A DNA stretch of 64,000 nucleotides. Origin: DASYXW01 sp035934405 (lineage in GTDB: Bacteria > Acidobacteriota > Terriglobia > UBA7540). Location of the stretch: positions 62,001 to 126,000 of the forward strand of contig DASYXW010000044.1 of the NCBI GenBank assembly GCA_035934405.1. Direction: 5' to 3'. The position numbers and the translations under genes are program-made. The notes under the pieces were generated by a model, which saw only the letters and a program-made list of their open reading frames with translations, was not told the DNA's origin and did no database searches. Positions within the stretch are counted from its first letter, which is position 1, and each line of letters begins with the position of its first letter. Shown piece after piece: positions 50,961 to 61,832 of this stretch.

Positions 50961-53900
50961 ATGAACGGGCACGACAATTCGATTGATCTCATCCGTCTTC
51001 GCGAGATGACGGATGGCGACCGGCAGCGATTCTGGCGCAGCCTCGAAGAGCTGGCGGAGTCGCCGGGCTTCCAGGCATCCGCGCAGCACGAATTCCCGGT
51101 GTCGCGGCGCGCCGGAGACGCGGCCGCGCAGTCCGCATCCGGGGTGAGCCGGCGGGACCTGCTGAAGCTGGTGGGCGCCTCGACGGCGGTGGCGACCCTG
51201 GCCGCCTGCACGAAGCTGCCGGTCGAAAAAATTGTCCCCTACGTCCGTCAGCCGGAGGAGTTCGTCCCTGGCGTACCGCTGTATTACGCCACAGCTCTGC
51301 CTTTCGGGGGATACGCTCAGGGCATGCTGGTGGAGAGCCACCTCGGACGGCCGACGAAGGTGGAGGGCAATCCCGACCATCCGGCCAGCCTCGGCGCGGC
51401 GAGCCTTTTCGCTCAAGCATCGGTGCTGACGCTTTACGACCCCGACCGTTCACAAGTGCCCACCCACCTCGGCCGTGTGGCCTCGTGGGACGCGTTTCAA
51501 GCTGAGATTACGGACGCGCTCAACAATCATCGGCCGTCGAAGGGCGCGGGCATCCGCCTGCTGACGGAGAACGTCACCTCCCCGACGCTGGCGCAGCAGA
51601 TTCGCGCTTTTCTGGCCCAGTTTCCGTCGGCCAAATGGCACCAGTACGAACCCTGCGGTTTCGACGCGGCGCGCGAGGGCTCGCGGCTGGCATTCGGCGA
51701 GTACGTGAACACGGTGTACCGTTTCGCCCGCGCCGAGGTCATCCTGGCGCTCGATTCGGACTTCCTTTGCTCCGGAGCGGGGGCGGTGCGCTACGCCCAC
51801 GATTTTGCGGACAAGCGGCGCGTGGTGGATGCCCGAAGCACACTGAATCGCCTCTATGCAGTCGAAAGCACGCCACTCTCGACCGGAGCGGTGGCTGATC
51901 ACCGACTGCGGCTGCGGTCGAGCGATATCGAAGGCTTGGTGCGCGCCGTGGCCGCGGGGCTGGGCGTGAGCGGCGTGGGCCAGGCCAGCGTGCCAGCAGG
52001 CGTGCCGGCGAACTGGATTCCGGCGCTCGTCCGCGATCTTCAGGCTCACCGCGGGGCGAGCATCGTCATCGTTGGTGATCAGCAGCCGCCCGTGGTTCAT
52101 GGCCTCGCCCATGCCATCAATCACGCGCTCGGCAACGCAGGCGCCACGGTCATCCACACTGAGCCCGTGGAAGCGAATCCGGGTGACGGGATGCAATCAC
52201 TCTCCGAACTTGTGGCCGACATGAAGGCCGGCCAGGTGGAGCTGCTGGTAATCATGGGCGCGAACCCCGTTTACAATGCCCCCGCTGATCTCGGGTTCGC
52301 CGAACAGTTCATGAAGGTGAAGCTTCGGGTGCGGCTGGGGCTTTACAACGACGAGACCTCCGAACTCTGCCACTGGCACATCCCCGAGTCGCACTACCTC
52401 GAAGCCTGGGGTGATTGCCGCGCTTACGACGGTACCGCGAGCGTAATCCAGCCGCTCATCGCGCCGCTGTACACCAGCAAGTCGGCGTACGAGTTCATGG
52501 CGGCGCTGCTTAACCAACCGAACACCTCCGCGCACGACCTGGTCTACCAGTACTGGACCGAGCACGCTCCGGCGGACCAGGCGGCGCGTTTCAGGAACTT
52601 CGAGGCGTTCTGGGAGAGCTCACTCAACAACGGCACCATTGCCGGGACGGTGTTTGCGCCCAAGCAGGTTGCCCTGCAAGGCCGCTTTGCTGCGCCGGGT
52701 GGTCCTCCGGACGCGAACCCGGGTGATCTCGAGATTGTCTTCCGGCCTGACCCCGCCATCTGGGACGGCAGCTTTGCCAACAACGGTTGGCTGCAGGAAC
52801 TGCCGAGGCCGCTGACCAAACTCACCTGGGACAACGCCGCACAGGTCAGCCCGGCGACGGCCCAGCGTCTCAGCCTCAACCGCGAAGACGTGGTGAAGCT
52901 CACTTACGAAGGCCGGGAGCTGAGCGCGCCCGTCCTCATCGTACCGGGCCATGCCGACAACTCGGTGACCTTGCATCTGGGCTACGGGCGGAGGCGAGCG
53001 GGCGGGATCGGGACGGGCGTGGGCGTGAACGCATACTCCATCCGCACCTCGGCGAACCCTGGCTTCGGGGTCGGGCTGCAAATCCAAAAGACCGGCGCGC
53101 GCTATCACCTCGTGACCACGCAGAACCAGCACATCATCAACCAGGATGGCCGGAGAGTGGAGGAGGAGAGCCAGGCGGCATTCAAGCGCGACATCGTGCG
53201 TGTCGCGACCCTGACGGAGTTCCAAGGCCATCCGGATTTCGCGGCCGACCCGCCGGAGGAGACGACGCAGGCTCCCTCGATGTACCCGGCCTACAACTAC
53301 AAAAAGGGCTACCAGTGGGGCATGTCCATCGATCTCAATAGTTGTACGGGTTGTAATGCCTGTATCGTTGCCTGCTACGCCGAAAATAATATCCCTGTGG
53401 TGGGCAAGGAACAGGTGGATGACGGCCGCGATATGCAGTGGATCCGGGTGGACACCTACTATCGCGGCAGCCTGGACGCTCCCGAGGCGTACAACCAGGT
53501 TGTGATGTGCATGCAGTGCGAGAATGCCCCCTGCGAGTACGTGTGCCCGGTGGGCGCCACGGTTCACAGTCCCGAAGGATTGAACGTGATGGTATACAAC
53601 CGCTGCGTGGGCACGCGCTACTGCTCGAATAATTGTCCTTACAAGGTGCGCCGATTTAACTTCTATCTCTATTCCGACTGGACGACGCCGAGCCTGTACC
53701 CGCTGCGGAACCCCGATGTGACCGTCCGCAGCCGGGGCGTGATGGAGAAATGTTCTTACTGCCTGCAGCGCATCAACGAGGTGAAGATCAAGGCGGAGCG
53801 TGAAGATCGCGCCATTCACGATGGCGAAATCCTGACCGCTTGCCAGCAGACCTGCCCCACCCAGGCCATCGTTTTCGGCAACATCAATGACCCCGCAAGC

Positions 53901-54038
53901 CGCGTGGCCAGGTTGAAGGCGCAGTCGCGGCAGTACGGCCTGCTGCGCGACTTGAACACGCGGCCGCGCACGACCTATTTGGCGCGAGTCACGAATCCAA
54001 ACCCCGAGCTGGCCGGGCCGCGCGCCCAGGAGTCCTAA
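50961..54038 (+). CDS. actB: Alternative Complex III subunit B, molybdopterin-like plus iron-sulfur subunit
   Basis: 1025 residues. A Tat-type and lipobox-like start (SRRDLLKLVGASTAVATLAA followed by Cys) suggests export and lipid anchoring. Residues about 60-740 resemble the molybdopterin oxidoreductase fold, which in known ActB has no cofactor. The C-terminal part holds ferredoxin-type cluster motifs: CTGCNACIVACYAEN, CMQCENAPCEYVCPVGA, CVGTRYCSNNCPYKVRRFN and CSYCLQRI...CQQTCPTQA. Together they carry one [3Fe-4S] and three [4Fe-4S] clusters in known complexes. It accepts electrons from quinol and passes them to ActA. actC follows after 3 bases. Confidence 0.93.
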   Translation: MNGHDNSIDLIRLREMTDGDRQRFWRSLEELAESPGFQASAQHEFPVSRRAGDAAAQSASGVSRRDLLKLVGASTAVATLAACTKLPVEKIVPYVRQPEEFVPGVPLYYATALPFGGYAQGMLVESHLGRPTKVEGNPDHPASLGAASLFAQASVLTLYDPDRSQVPTHLGRVASWDAFQAEITDALNNHRPSKGAGIRLLTENVTSPTLAQQIRAFLAQFPSAKWHQYEPCGFDAAREGSRLAFGEYVNTVYRFARAEVILALDSDFLCSGAGAVRYAHDFADKRRVVDARSTLNRLYAVESTPLSTGAVADHRLRLRSSDIEGLVRAVAAGLGVSGVGQASVPAGVPANWIPALVRDLQAHRGASIVIVGDQQPPVVHGLAHAINHALGNAGATVIHTEPVEANPGDGMQSLSELVADMKAGQVELLVIMGANPVYNAPADLGFAEQFMKVKLRVRLGLYNDETSELCHWHIPESHYLEAWGDCRAYDGTASVIQPLIAPLYTSKSAYEFMAALLNQPNTSAHDLVYQYWTEHAPADQAARFRNFEAFWESSLNNGTIAGTVFAPKQVALQGRFAAPGGPPDANPGDLEIVFRPDPAIWDGSFANNGWLQELPRPLTKLTWDNAAQVSPATAQRLSLNREDVVKLTYEGRELSAPVLIVPGHADNSVTLHLGYGRRRAGGIGTGVGVNAYSIRTSANPGFGVGLQIQKTGARYHLVTTQNQHIINQDGRRVEEESQAAFKRDIVRVATLTEFQGHPDFAADPPEETTQAPSMYPAYNYKKGYQWGMSIDLNSCTGCNACIVACYAENNIPVVGKEQVDDGRDMQWIRVDTYYRGSLDAPEAYNQVVMCMQCENAPCEYVCPVGATVHSPEGLNVMVYNRCVGTRYCSNNCPYKVRRFNFYLYSDWTTPSLYPLRNPDVTVRSRGVMEKCSYCLQRINEVKIKAEREDRAIHDGEILTACQQTCPTQAIVFGNINDPASRVARLKAQSRQYGLLRDLNTRPRTTYLARVTNPNPELAGPRAQES

Positions 54039-54041
54039 CCG

Positions 54042-55436
54042 ATGAATCCTCGCGATCCCATCGCGGAGGAAAGAACGACGCTGGTGATCGAAGAGGGTCT
54101 GCCGGTCCTCGCCGCCGGGCACACGTACAAGTCCGTCACCGACAAGATCAGCGCCATCGTTCTCGCCAAGAAGCGCGGCCGGGGCTGGTGGATCGGCCTC
54201 GCCATCGCGCTCACCGGCTTCATGGTGCTGAATTACTCCATTGCCTACCTGCTGGCGGTGGGCGTCGGCATCTGGGGAATCAACATTCCCGTCGGCTGGG
54301 GATTTGCCATTACCAATTTTGTGTGGTGGATCGGGATTGGTCACGCCGGAACGCTGATCTCCGCCTTCCTACTGCTCATGCGCCAGAAATGGCGGACCTC
54401 CATCAACCGGTTTGCCGAGGCCATGACCATTTTCGCGGTATCCTGTGCCGGAGTCTTTCCTCTGCTCCACATGGGCCGGCCGTGGCTGTTCTACTGGATG
54501 CTGCCGTACCCCGACACCATGGGCACCTGGCCGCAGTTCCGCAGCCCGCTGGTGTGGGACGTCTTTGCGGTTTCAACTTACGCCACGGTTTCCGTGCTGT
54601 TTTGGTTCGTGGGTTTGATTCCGGACCTGGCGACGCTGCGCGACCGGGCCAAGAATCTTTTTGCCAGGAAGATTTACGGTTTTCTTTCCATGGGCTGGCG
54701 CGGGTCGGCGATGCACTGGTCGCGGCACGAGACGGCCACTCTGTTGCTCGCGGGACTCGCCACACCGCTCGTGGTCTCGGTGCACACCGTGGTCAGTCTT
54801 GACTTCACCGCTGCTATTGTTCCCGGCTGGCACAGCACGATCTTTCCCCCGTACTTCGTGGCCGGCGCCATCTATTCAGGGTTCGCCATGGTTCTTACCC
54901 TGGCGATCCCTTTGCGCAAGTTCTACAAGTTGGACGATTTCATCACCCTGCGCCACCTTGATAACATGGGGAAGATCCTGCTGGCTACCGGCCTGATTGT
55001 AGCCTACAGCTACATGATGGAAACGTTCATGGCCTTTTACAGCGGCAACCCCTACGACCGCTCCATGATGATGAACCGCATGTTCGGTCCCTACGCGACG
55101 GTCTATTGGGCGCTCATCGTGTGCAACCTGTTCGCCGTGCAGACGCTGTGGTGGCCGAAGATGCGACGCAGCGCGCTGGGCCTGTTCATCGTATCGCTCA
55201 TCGTCCAGACCGGCATGTGGCTGGAGCGCTTCGTGATCATCGTCACCAGCCTGTCCCGAGACTTCCTGCCTTCGAGCTGGGGTATGTTTTATCCCACCAA
55301 GTGGGACTGGATGACCTTCCTCGGGACCATTGGTCTGTTTTTCACGCTGTTCTATCTGTTTATTCGCTACCTGCCCATGATTTCGATCTTCGAGTTACGG
55401 GAGTTGGTACACAAGGAGGAGGAGAGCAAAGCTTGA
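54042..55436 (+). CDS. actC: Alternative Complex III subunit C, NrfD-like quinol-binding membrane subunit
   Basis: 464 residues, NrfD/PsrC family, about ten transmembrane helices. Features include GWWIGLAIALTGFMVLNYSI, WIGIGHAGTLISAFLLLMRQ and CAGVFPLLHMGRPWLFYWML, then DFTAAIVPGWHSTIFPPYFV. Quinol oxidation takes place here. Typical length. The N-terminus (about 50 residues) is cytoplasmic and charged. Confidence 0.93.
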   Translation: MNPRDPIAEERTTLVIEEGLPVLAAGHTYKSVTDKISAIVLAKKRGRGWWIGLAIALTGFMVLNYSIAYLLAVGVGIWGINIPVGWGFAITNFVWWIGIGHAGTLISAFLLLMRQKWRTSINRFAEAMTIFAVSCAGVFPLLHMGRPWLFYWMLPYPDTMGTWPQFRSPLVWDVFAVSTYATVSVLFWFVGLIPDLATLRDRAKNLFARKIYGFLSMGWRGSAMHWSRHETATLLLAGLATPLVVSVHTVVSLDFTAAIVPGWHSTIFPPYFVAGAIYSGFAMVLTLAIPLRKFYKLDDFITLRHLDNMGKILLATGLIVAYSYMMETFMAFYSGNPYDRSMMMNRMFGPYATVYWALIVCNLFAVQTLWWPKMRRSALGLFIVSLIVQTGMWLERFVIIVTSLSRDFLPSSWGMFYPTKWDWMTFLGTIGLFFTLFYLFIRYLPMISIFELRELVHKEEESKA

Positions 55437-55444
55437 AACAAAAA

Positions 55445-55468
55445 ATTCTGACTCCTGACTTCTGATTC
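55445..55468. repeat. Word-like repeat before actD
   Basis: TTCTGACTCCTGACTTCTGATTC lies directly before the actD ATG and replaces a ribosome binding site. Confidence 0.55.
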
Positions 55469-55469
55469 C

Positions 55470-56006
55470 ATGAGACGACCTCCGCTTTACGGCCTGATGG
55501 CCGAATTCGACAACGTAGAAACGCTAATGGATGCTGCGCACCGGACCCGTGCGGCGGGCTACCGGCAGATTGACGCCTTCACGCCGTTTCCGGTTGAAGG
55601 CTTGTCGCAGGCCATCGGGTTCCACAAGACGCGGTTGCCGTTGATCGTGCTGATTGGAGGCCTCGTGGGGTGTGGCGGAGGCTTTTTCTTGCAATGGTGG
55701 CCGAACGTTGTAGGGTATCCCTTGGATATCGGGGGCAAGCCACACAATAGCTGGCCCGCGTTCATACCCATCACGTTTGAGCTCACTATTCTGTGTGCTG
55801 CGCTCTCCACCGTGTTTGGAATGCTGGCGCTGAACGGCCTGCCGACGCCGTATCATCCCGTGTTCAACGTCGAGCGCTTCGCGCTGGCTTCGCGCGACCG
55901 GTTCTTTCTCTGCATTAAGGCGAAGGACAGGAAATTTGATCGGATTCGCACCGGGGAGTTCCTGTCGAACCTGCACGCCAGGGGAGTTTTTGAAGTTGAA
56001 AGTTGA
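55470..56006 (+). CDS. actD: Alternative Complex III subunit D (DUF3341)
   Basis: 178 residues of the DUF3341 family. A soluble N-terminal domain (GLMAEFDNVETLMDAAHRTR, YRQIDAFTPFPVEGLS) is followed by two transmembrane helices (IVLIGGLVGCGGGFFLQWWP and ELTILCAALSTVFGMLAL). Structural subunit of Alternative Complex III. The last residues (FEVES) fall in a word-like repeat that continues into the actE gene, so the original C-terminus may have changed. Confidence 0.9.
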   Translation: MRRPPLYGLMAEFDNVETLMDAAHRTRAAGYRQIDAFTPFPVEGLSQAIGFHKTRLPLIVLIGGLVGCGGGFFLQWWPNVVGYPLDIGGKPHNSWPAFIPITFELTILCAALSTVFGMLALNGLPTPYHPVFNVERFALASRDRFFLCIKAKDRKFDRIRTGEFLSNLHARGVFEVES

Positions 56007-56118
56007 TAGCTTCGAAAATCGAAACTCGAAACTCGACACTCGGAGGCAGCAGCCTGCTTGGCGTCAGAAGTGTGAAGCGAGGCGACTTTCGAGTTTCGAT
56101 TTTCGAGTTTCGATCTTT
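55988..56118. repeat. TTCGAGTTTCGATTTTCGAG inverted repeat across the actD/actE junction
   Basis: AATCGAAACTCGAAACTCGA (from about 56018) faces CGACTTTCGAGTTTCGATTT, then TCGAGTTTCGAT (to 56113). Plus-strand translation of the right part gives the hydrophobic-aromatic segment SSFDFRVSIFW ahead of the ActE lipobox. Confidence 0.7.
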
Positions 56119-56676
56119 TGGTGCGCAACGCTTAGCGTGGTCACGATGGCGTCCTGCCGTCTCGACATGCACACTCAGCCCAAGTACACCTCTTACGAGC
56201 CGAGCGCGTTCTTCGCCGACGGCCGTTCCGAGCGGCCGGAGGTTCCCGGCACCGTGGCGCGCGGGTACGCCCGCACCGACGAATTGCTCTACACCGGCCG
56301 CGTCAACGGCCAGCTTGCGGACAAGTTTCCATTTCCGATTACCTCGGCCGACCTCGCGCGGGGCCGCGAACGCTACAACATCTATTGCACGCCCTGCCAC
56401 GATTACACCGGCAACGGTCGCGGCATGATCGTGCAGCGTGGCTTCCAGCAGCCGCCTTCGTATCACATTGACCGCCTGCGGCAAGCCCCCGTGGGACACT
56501 TCTTCGAGGTCATCACCAACGGTTACGGCGCCATGTACAGCTATGCCTCACGTGTTCCGGTAAAAGACCGCTGGCGGATTGCGGCCTACATTCGCGCCCT
56601 GCAGTTGAGCCAGCACGCCGCGCTCCCCGACGTGCCGGAAAGCGAGCGCGCCAAGTTGCAGGGAAACGCCCCATGA
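55996..56676 (+). CDS. actE: Alternative Complex III subunit E, monoheme cytochrome c lipoprotein
   Basis: About 226 residues. The mature part has one heme site (YCTPCHDYTGNGRGMIVQRG) and a lipobox just before the lipidated Cys (VVTMASC). No ATG or GTG in this frame can give a full signal peptide. The TTG codons at 55990 and 55996 are the only start candidates upstream, and the segment between actD and the lipobox consists of an inverted repeat. The start is therefore uncertain, although the mature domain is clear. In known complexes ActE is the monoheme subunit. Its TGA overlaps the actF ATG. Confidence 0.8.
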   Translation: MKVDSFENRNSKLDTRRQQPAWRQKCEARRLSSFDFRVSIFWCATLSVVTMASCRLDMHTQPKYTSYEPSAFFADGRSERPEVPGTVARGYARTDELLYTGRVNGQLADKFPFPITSADLARGRERYNIYCTPCHDYTGNGRGMIVQRGFQQPPSYHIDRLRQAPVGHFFEVITNGYGAMYSYASRVPVKDRWRIAAYIRALQLSQHAALPDVPESERAKLQGNAP

Positions 56677-57845
56677 AGGAGCCGCTCGAAACCGTGTTCG
56701 ACCGCCTCCAGCAGCGCGCGCTCGCCGTGGGCGTCGCAGGCATGGTGCTGTGCGCGGTGGGATACCTTCTCAACCCGGTGCTCGCCCTGCGTTCCTACCT
56801 GGTGGGGTACCTGGTGTGGCTGGCGATTGCACTCGGTTGCATGGCCATTTTGATGCTCCATCACCTGGCCGGTGGCAACTGGGGATTCGCCGTGCGGCGC
56901 ATTCTGGAAGCCGGTGCGAAGACGATGGTTCTGCTGGCGGCGCTGTTCATCCCCATTCTCGTCAATCTGCCCAAGCTCTATCGCTGGGCCGACCCGGCGC
57001 AGGCGGCGTCGCTCGGCCTCGCTCCCTTCAAGCGGTTCTACCTGCGCGTGCCGTTCTTCACCGGACGGGTAGTGTTTTACTTCGCCGTCTGGATTTTGAT
57101 CTCCTATCTCCTCCGCAAGTGGTCGCTCGAACAGGACGCGACCGGCGATCCCAAGCTCGCCGAGAAGTTGCAATACCTGAGCGCCCCGGGGATTCTGTTG
57201 TACGGCTTCACCATCAGCTATGCTGCAATCGACTGGGTGATGTCGCTCGATCCCGGCTTCTTCTCCACCATCTTCGGCATGATTTTCATGGTGCTGCCTG
57301 CTCTCACCGCCCTGGCCTTCACGGTGGTCGTGGCCATGCTGCTGGCGCGCACGAAGCCGCTCTCTGACGTCTTGAACCCGCCGCTCTTCAATGACTATGG
57401 CAACCTGCTGCTCACCTTTGTCATGCTGTGGGCTTACCTCTCGTTCGCGCAATTCCTGATTATCTGGTCGGGCAACCTGCAGGACGAGATTCCCTGGTAC
57501 GTCACTCGCGCCTCCGGCGGTTGGGCCCCGGTGGCGGTGCTGTTGATTGTGTTCCATTTTGCCGTGCCCTTCTTTCTGCTCCTGCTGCGCGACGTCAAGC
57601 GCCGCATGAAGATGCTCGCCGCTGTTTGTATCGGTCTCGTGGTCATGGAGTGGCTGGATCTCTATTGGATGATCGCGCCGTCTTATTCGCCCGCCGGCCC
57701 GCAGTTCCACTGGACCGATTTCGTCGCGCCCCTCGGCATCGGCGGTCTATGGATTGCAGTCTTTGTCTGGCGGCTGAAGTCAAGTCCCCTTCTGCCGCTG
57801 CGTGACACGCGGTTCGAAACAGTCGCGGTGAACCATGCAGACTAA
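56673..57845 (+). CDS. actF: Alternative Complex III subunit F, NrfD-like membrane subunit
   Basis: 390 residues with about ten transmembrane helices. Examples are CAVGYLLNPVLALRSYLVGY, GCMAILMLHHLAGGNWGFAV and ILISYLLRKWSLEQDATGDP, with LSFAQFLIIWSGNLQDEIPW near the C-terminus. ActF is the partner of ActC in the membrane core. ATGA overlap with actE; the next gene overlaps by 11 bases, so translation is probably coupled. Confidence 0.92.
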   Translation: MKEPLETVFDRLQQRALAVGVAGMVLCAVGYLLNPVLALRSYLVGYLVWLAIALGCMAILMLHHLAGGNWGFAVRRILEAGAKTMVLLAALFIPILVNLPKLYRWADPAQAASLGLAPFKRFYLRVPFFTGRVVFYFAVWILISYLLRKWSLEQDATGDPKLAEKLQYLSAPGILLYGFTISYAAIDWVMSLDPGFFSTIFGMIFMVLPALTALAFTVVVAMLLARTKPLSDVLNPPLFNDYGNLLLTFVMLWAYLSFAQFLIIWSGNLQDEIPWYVTRASGGWAPVAVLLIVFHFAVPFFLLLLRDVKRRMKMLAAVCIGLVVMEWLDLYWMIAPSYSPAGPQFHWTDFVAPLGIGGLWIAVFVWRLKSSPLLPLRDTRFETVAVNHAD

Positions 57846-58338
57846 GCCGGAACACGAGACCGCGAAGCGTCACGAGACGGTGGACGCCAACGTTCGGGGC
57901 GTGGTCCGCTGGGGCATCGGCGTGTTTGCGCTGCTCGCGAGCGGTCTCCTGGTGAGCGTCGTGGTGTTTCGGTATTTCGTCACCCACCAGGGCCTCGGAC
58001 CTCCAGCCTCGCCTTTTCAAAATGTCCGCGCACTGCCGCCGGCGCCGCTCCTGCAGGTCGCTCCGGCCGCGGACTTGAGCCACTACCTGAACCAGGAGAC
58101 CGAGACGCTCGACACCTACGGCTGGGTGGACCAGAATGCCGGAATCGTGAGGATCCCGATCGACCGGGCGATGGAGCTGCTGCTGCAAAAGGGATTCCCG
58201 GTCGAAAGTCACCCGGCGGCCCGGCAGAAGGCCGCGGCGCCCTCGACGCAGCCGTCCGGCATGCCGGCCAACGACGAAAACTCGCCGCGCCGAGGTACTG
58301 AAACAAAACAGACGAACCCGACAGGACGGGGGAAATGA
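57835..58338 (+). CDS. Small single-pass membrane protein of the act cluster
   Basis: 167 residues. One transmembrane helix (GIGVFALLASGLLVSVVVF, about 28-46), then a periplasmic domain with LPPAPLLQVAPAADLSHYLN and the conserved-looking VDQNAGIVRIPIDRAMELLL. Genes of this kind lie between actF and sco in other acidobacterial clusters. The function is not established; it may help assembly or hold the complex to the oxidase. Coupled to both neighbours by overlaps. Confidence 0.7.
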   Translation: MQTKPEHETAKRHETVDANVRGVVRWGIGVFALLASGLLVSVVVFRYFVTHQGLGPPASPFQNVRALPPAPLLQVAPAADLSHYLNQETETLDTYGWVDQNAGIVRIPIDRAMELLLQKGFPVESHPAARQKAAAPSTQPSGMPANDENSPRRGTETKQTNPTGRGK

Positions 58339-59189
58339 ACCTCAGGCGTTCTAACAGAAAGGCTGTGCTTGCCGGCGCGGTTGTTGCACTTCTTTCCGCT
58401 GTGTTCGGCAAGGCACAATCTCTGTCGGCTCGGTCGGCCCAGCCGGCCGACCGCCTTCCGGCGATTTTCCGCGACGTGGGAATCGATCAGAAACTCAACA
58501 ACCAGATTCCCCTCGACCTGGAGTTTCAGGACGAGACTGGCAAGACAATTCATCTCGGCGACTACTTCGGCCAAAAGCCCGTGGTCCTCATCCTGGTCTA
58601 TTACGATTGCCCGATGCTGTGCACCACGGCGCTGAATGGATTGCTCGAAAGCCTCAAGCAGCTCAAGTTCACCGTCGGCGACGAGTTCAACGTGGTGACG
58701 GTGAGCTTTGACCCCACCGAGAAGCCGTCGCTCGCGGCGGCGAAAAAAGCCGTCTACGTGGGACTCTATGGCCGGCCGGGCGCCGCCGCGGGCTGGCACT
58801 TTCTCACCGGCAGCTATGATTCCATCCGTCGGCTGACGGAAGCCGTCGGCTTTCACTACCATTACGACCCCGCGACCAAGCAGTACATTCACGCCACCGG
58901 CATTATGGTACTGACGCCCGCAGGCAAGCTCTCGCGCTACCTCTACGGCATTCAGTATCCTTCCGGCACCTTGCGCCTGAGCCTGGTGGACGCCTCGGCC
59001 GGGAAAATCGGCAATCCTGTGGACGCCATTCTGCTTTATTGCTGCCAGTACGATCCGCAGACGGGAAAATACAGCCTGGTGATTTCGCGGGCGTTGAAGA
59101 TCGCCGGCCTGGTCACCGTGCTCTCTCTCGGAACCATGATGATCGTGATGTTCCGCGCCGGAGGCAATCACACGGGGAGTGAACATTGA
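58335..59189 (+). CDS. SCO1/SenC copper chaperone
   Basis: 284 residues. A signal peptide or anchor is followed by a thioredoxin-like SCO domain. The copper site Cys-x3-Cys is in YYDCPMLCTTALNG, and the distal histidine is probably in KQYIHATGIMVLTPAG. A C-terminal transmembrane helix (AGLVTVLSLGTMMIVMF) is present. It inserts copper into the CuA site of oxidase subunit II, which is encoded downstream. ATGA overlap with the previous gene. Confidence 0.9.
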   Translation: MNLRRSNRKAVLAGAVVALLSAVFGKAQSLSARSAQPADRLPAIFRDVGIDQKLNNQIPLDLEFQDETGKTIHLGDYFGQKPVVLILVYYDCPMLCTTALNGLLESLKQLKFTVGDEFNVVTVSFDPTEKPSLAAAKKAVYVGLYGRPGAAAGWHFLTGSYDSIRRLTEAVGFHYHYDPATKQYIHATGIMVLTPAGKLSRYLYGIQYPSGTLRLSLVDASAGKIGNPVDAILLYCCQYDPQTGKYSLVISRALKIAGLVTVLSLGTMMIVMFRAGGNHTGSEH

Positions 59190-59226
59190 ATGTCATTCTG
59201 AGCGCAGCGAAGAATCTCGGCAGTTC
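59190..59226. repeat. CATTCTGAGCGCAGCGAAGA repeat
   Basis: Starts TGTCATTCTGAGCGCAGCGA and ends AGAATCTCGG, in the spacer between sco and coxB. Related to the repeat at 45443-45503. Confidence 0.6.
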
Positions 59227-59264
59227 TTGAAATTCGAGCATTTGGAACGATCCACCGCCATAAC

Positions 59265-60214
59265 ATGTATTTCGGCTTTCCATTTCGTCCGCAGCAGGCT
59301 TCCACCGTCTCGGTGGCGTGGGACCATCTCTTTTATTTCCTTACCGCGGTGGCGATCTTCTTCAGCGTCCTGATTTTCGTCGCCATCTTCTATCTGGCCA
59401 TCAAGTACCGCCGCCGTTCCGCGGATGAGCTTCCCCCGCCGACGCGCGAGAACCTGCCGCTCGAAATCACCTGGACAATCGTTCCGCTGGCCCTCACTGT
59501 GGTGATGTTCGTCTGGGCCTCGAGCCTCTTCATTCGCGACTCGCGGCCGCCCGCCGCTTCCACGGAAATTTTCGTGGTGGGCAAGCAGTGGATGTGGAAG
59601 ATCCAGCACCCGGAGGGTCCGCGCGAGATTAACGAGCTGCACGTGCCCGTGAATCAGCCGATCGAGCTCACCATGACCTCCGAGGACGTGATTCACGATT
59701 TTGGTGTGCCGGCGTTCCGCATCAAGAAGGACGTCATTCCCGGCCAGTACACCACCGAATGGTTCGAGGCGACCAAGACGGGCCGGTTCCATTTGTTTTG
59801 CGACCAGTACTGCGGCATGGGACACTCGTCCATGATCGGCTGGATTATCGTCATGCCCCCGGACGCCTACGAGCGCTGGCTCGATAGCCAGATGAAAGTG
59901 GAGCCCATGTCGGCGGCCGGTTCCAGACTTTTCTCGCAGCTCGGCTGTGGCACCTGCCACGGCCCCGGCCAGGTCGCCAAGGCTCCCAGCCTCGCAGGGC
60001 TCGCCGGCGCAACGGTAAAACTGCAAAACGGGCAGACCGTAGTGGCCGACGATGCTTATTTGCGCGGCGCGATTTTGACTCCGCGACAGGTGGCCGGTTT
60101 TCCGGCGGTAATGCCGACCTTCCAGGGCCAGGTCAGCGAAGATGAGGTGCTGCAGCTCATCGCCTACATCAAGTCTCTCGAAAGCCCGCAAGGTTCGAAA
60201 GGAAAATTTCAGTA

Positions 60215-60215
<1 letters not shown>
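59265..60215 (+). CDS. coxB: Cytochrome c oxidase subunit II with C-terminal cytochrome c
   Basis: 316 residues. Two N-terminal helices (VAWDHLFYFLTAVAIFFSVL, TIVPLALTVVMFVWA) and a cupredoxin domain with the CuA motif FHLFCDQYCGMGHSSMIGW. A fused cytochrome c domain follows with CGTCHGPGQVAK and a distal Met near VMPTFQGQ. This fusion defines caa3-type oxidases. It takes electrons from ActE or a carrier and passes them to CoxA. Ends TAATG, overlapping coxA by one base. Confidence 0.95.
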
Positions 60216-61831
<1,616 letters not shown>

Positions 61832-61832
61832 C

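Noticed and set aside
50961..54038. ActB as an active molybdenum enzyme
   Set aside because: The position in a full act cluster and the fused iron-sulfur half identify it as ActB, whose molybdopterin-like domain is known to lack the cofactor.
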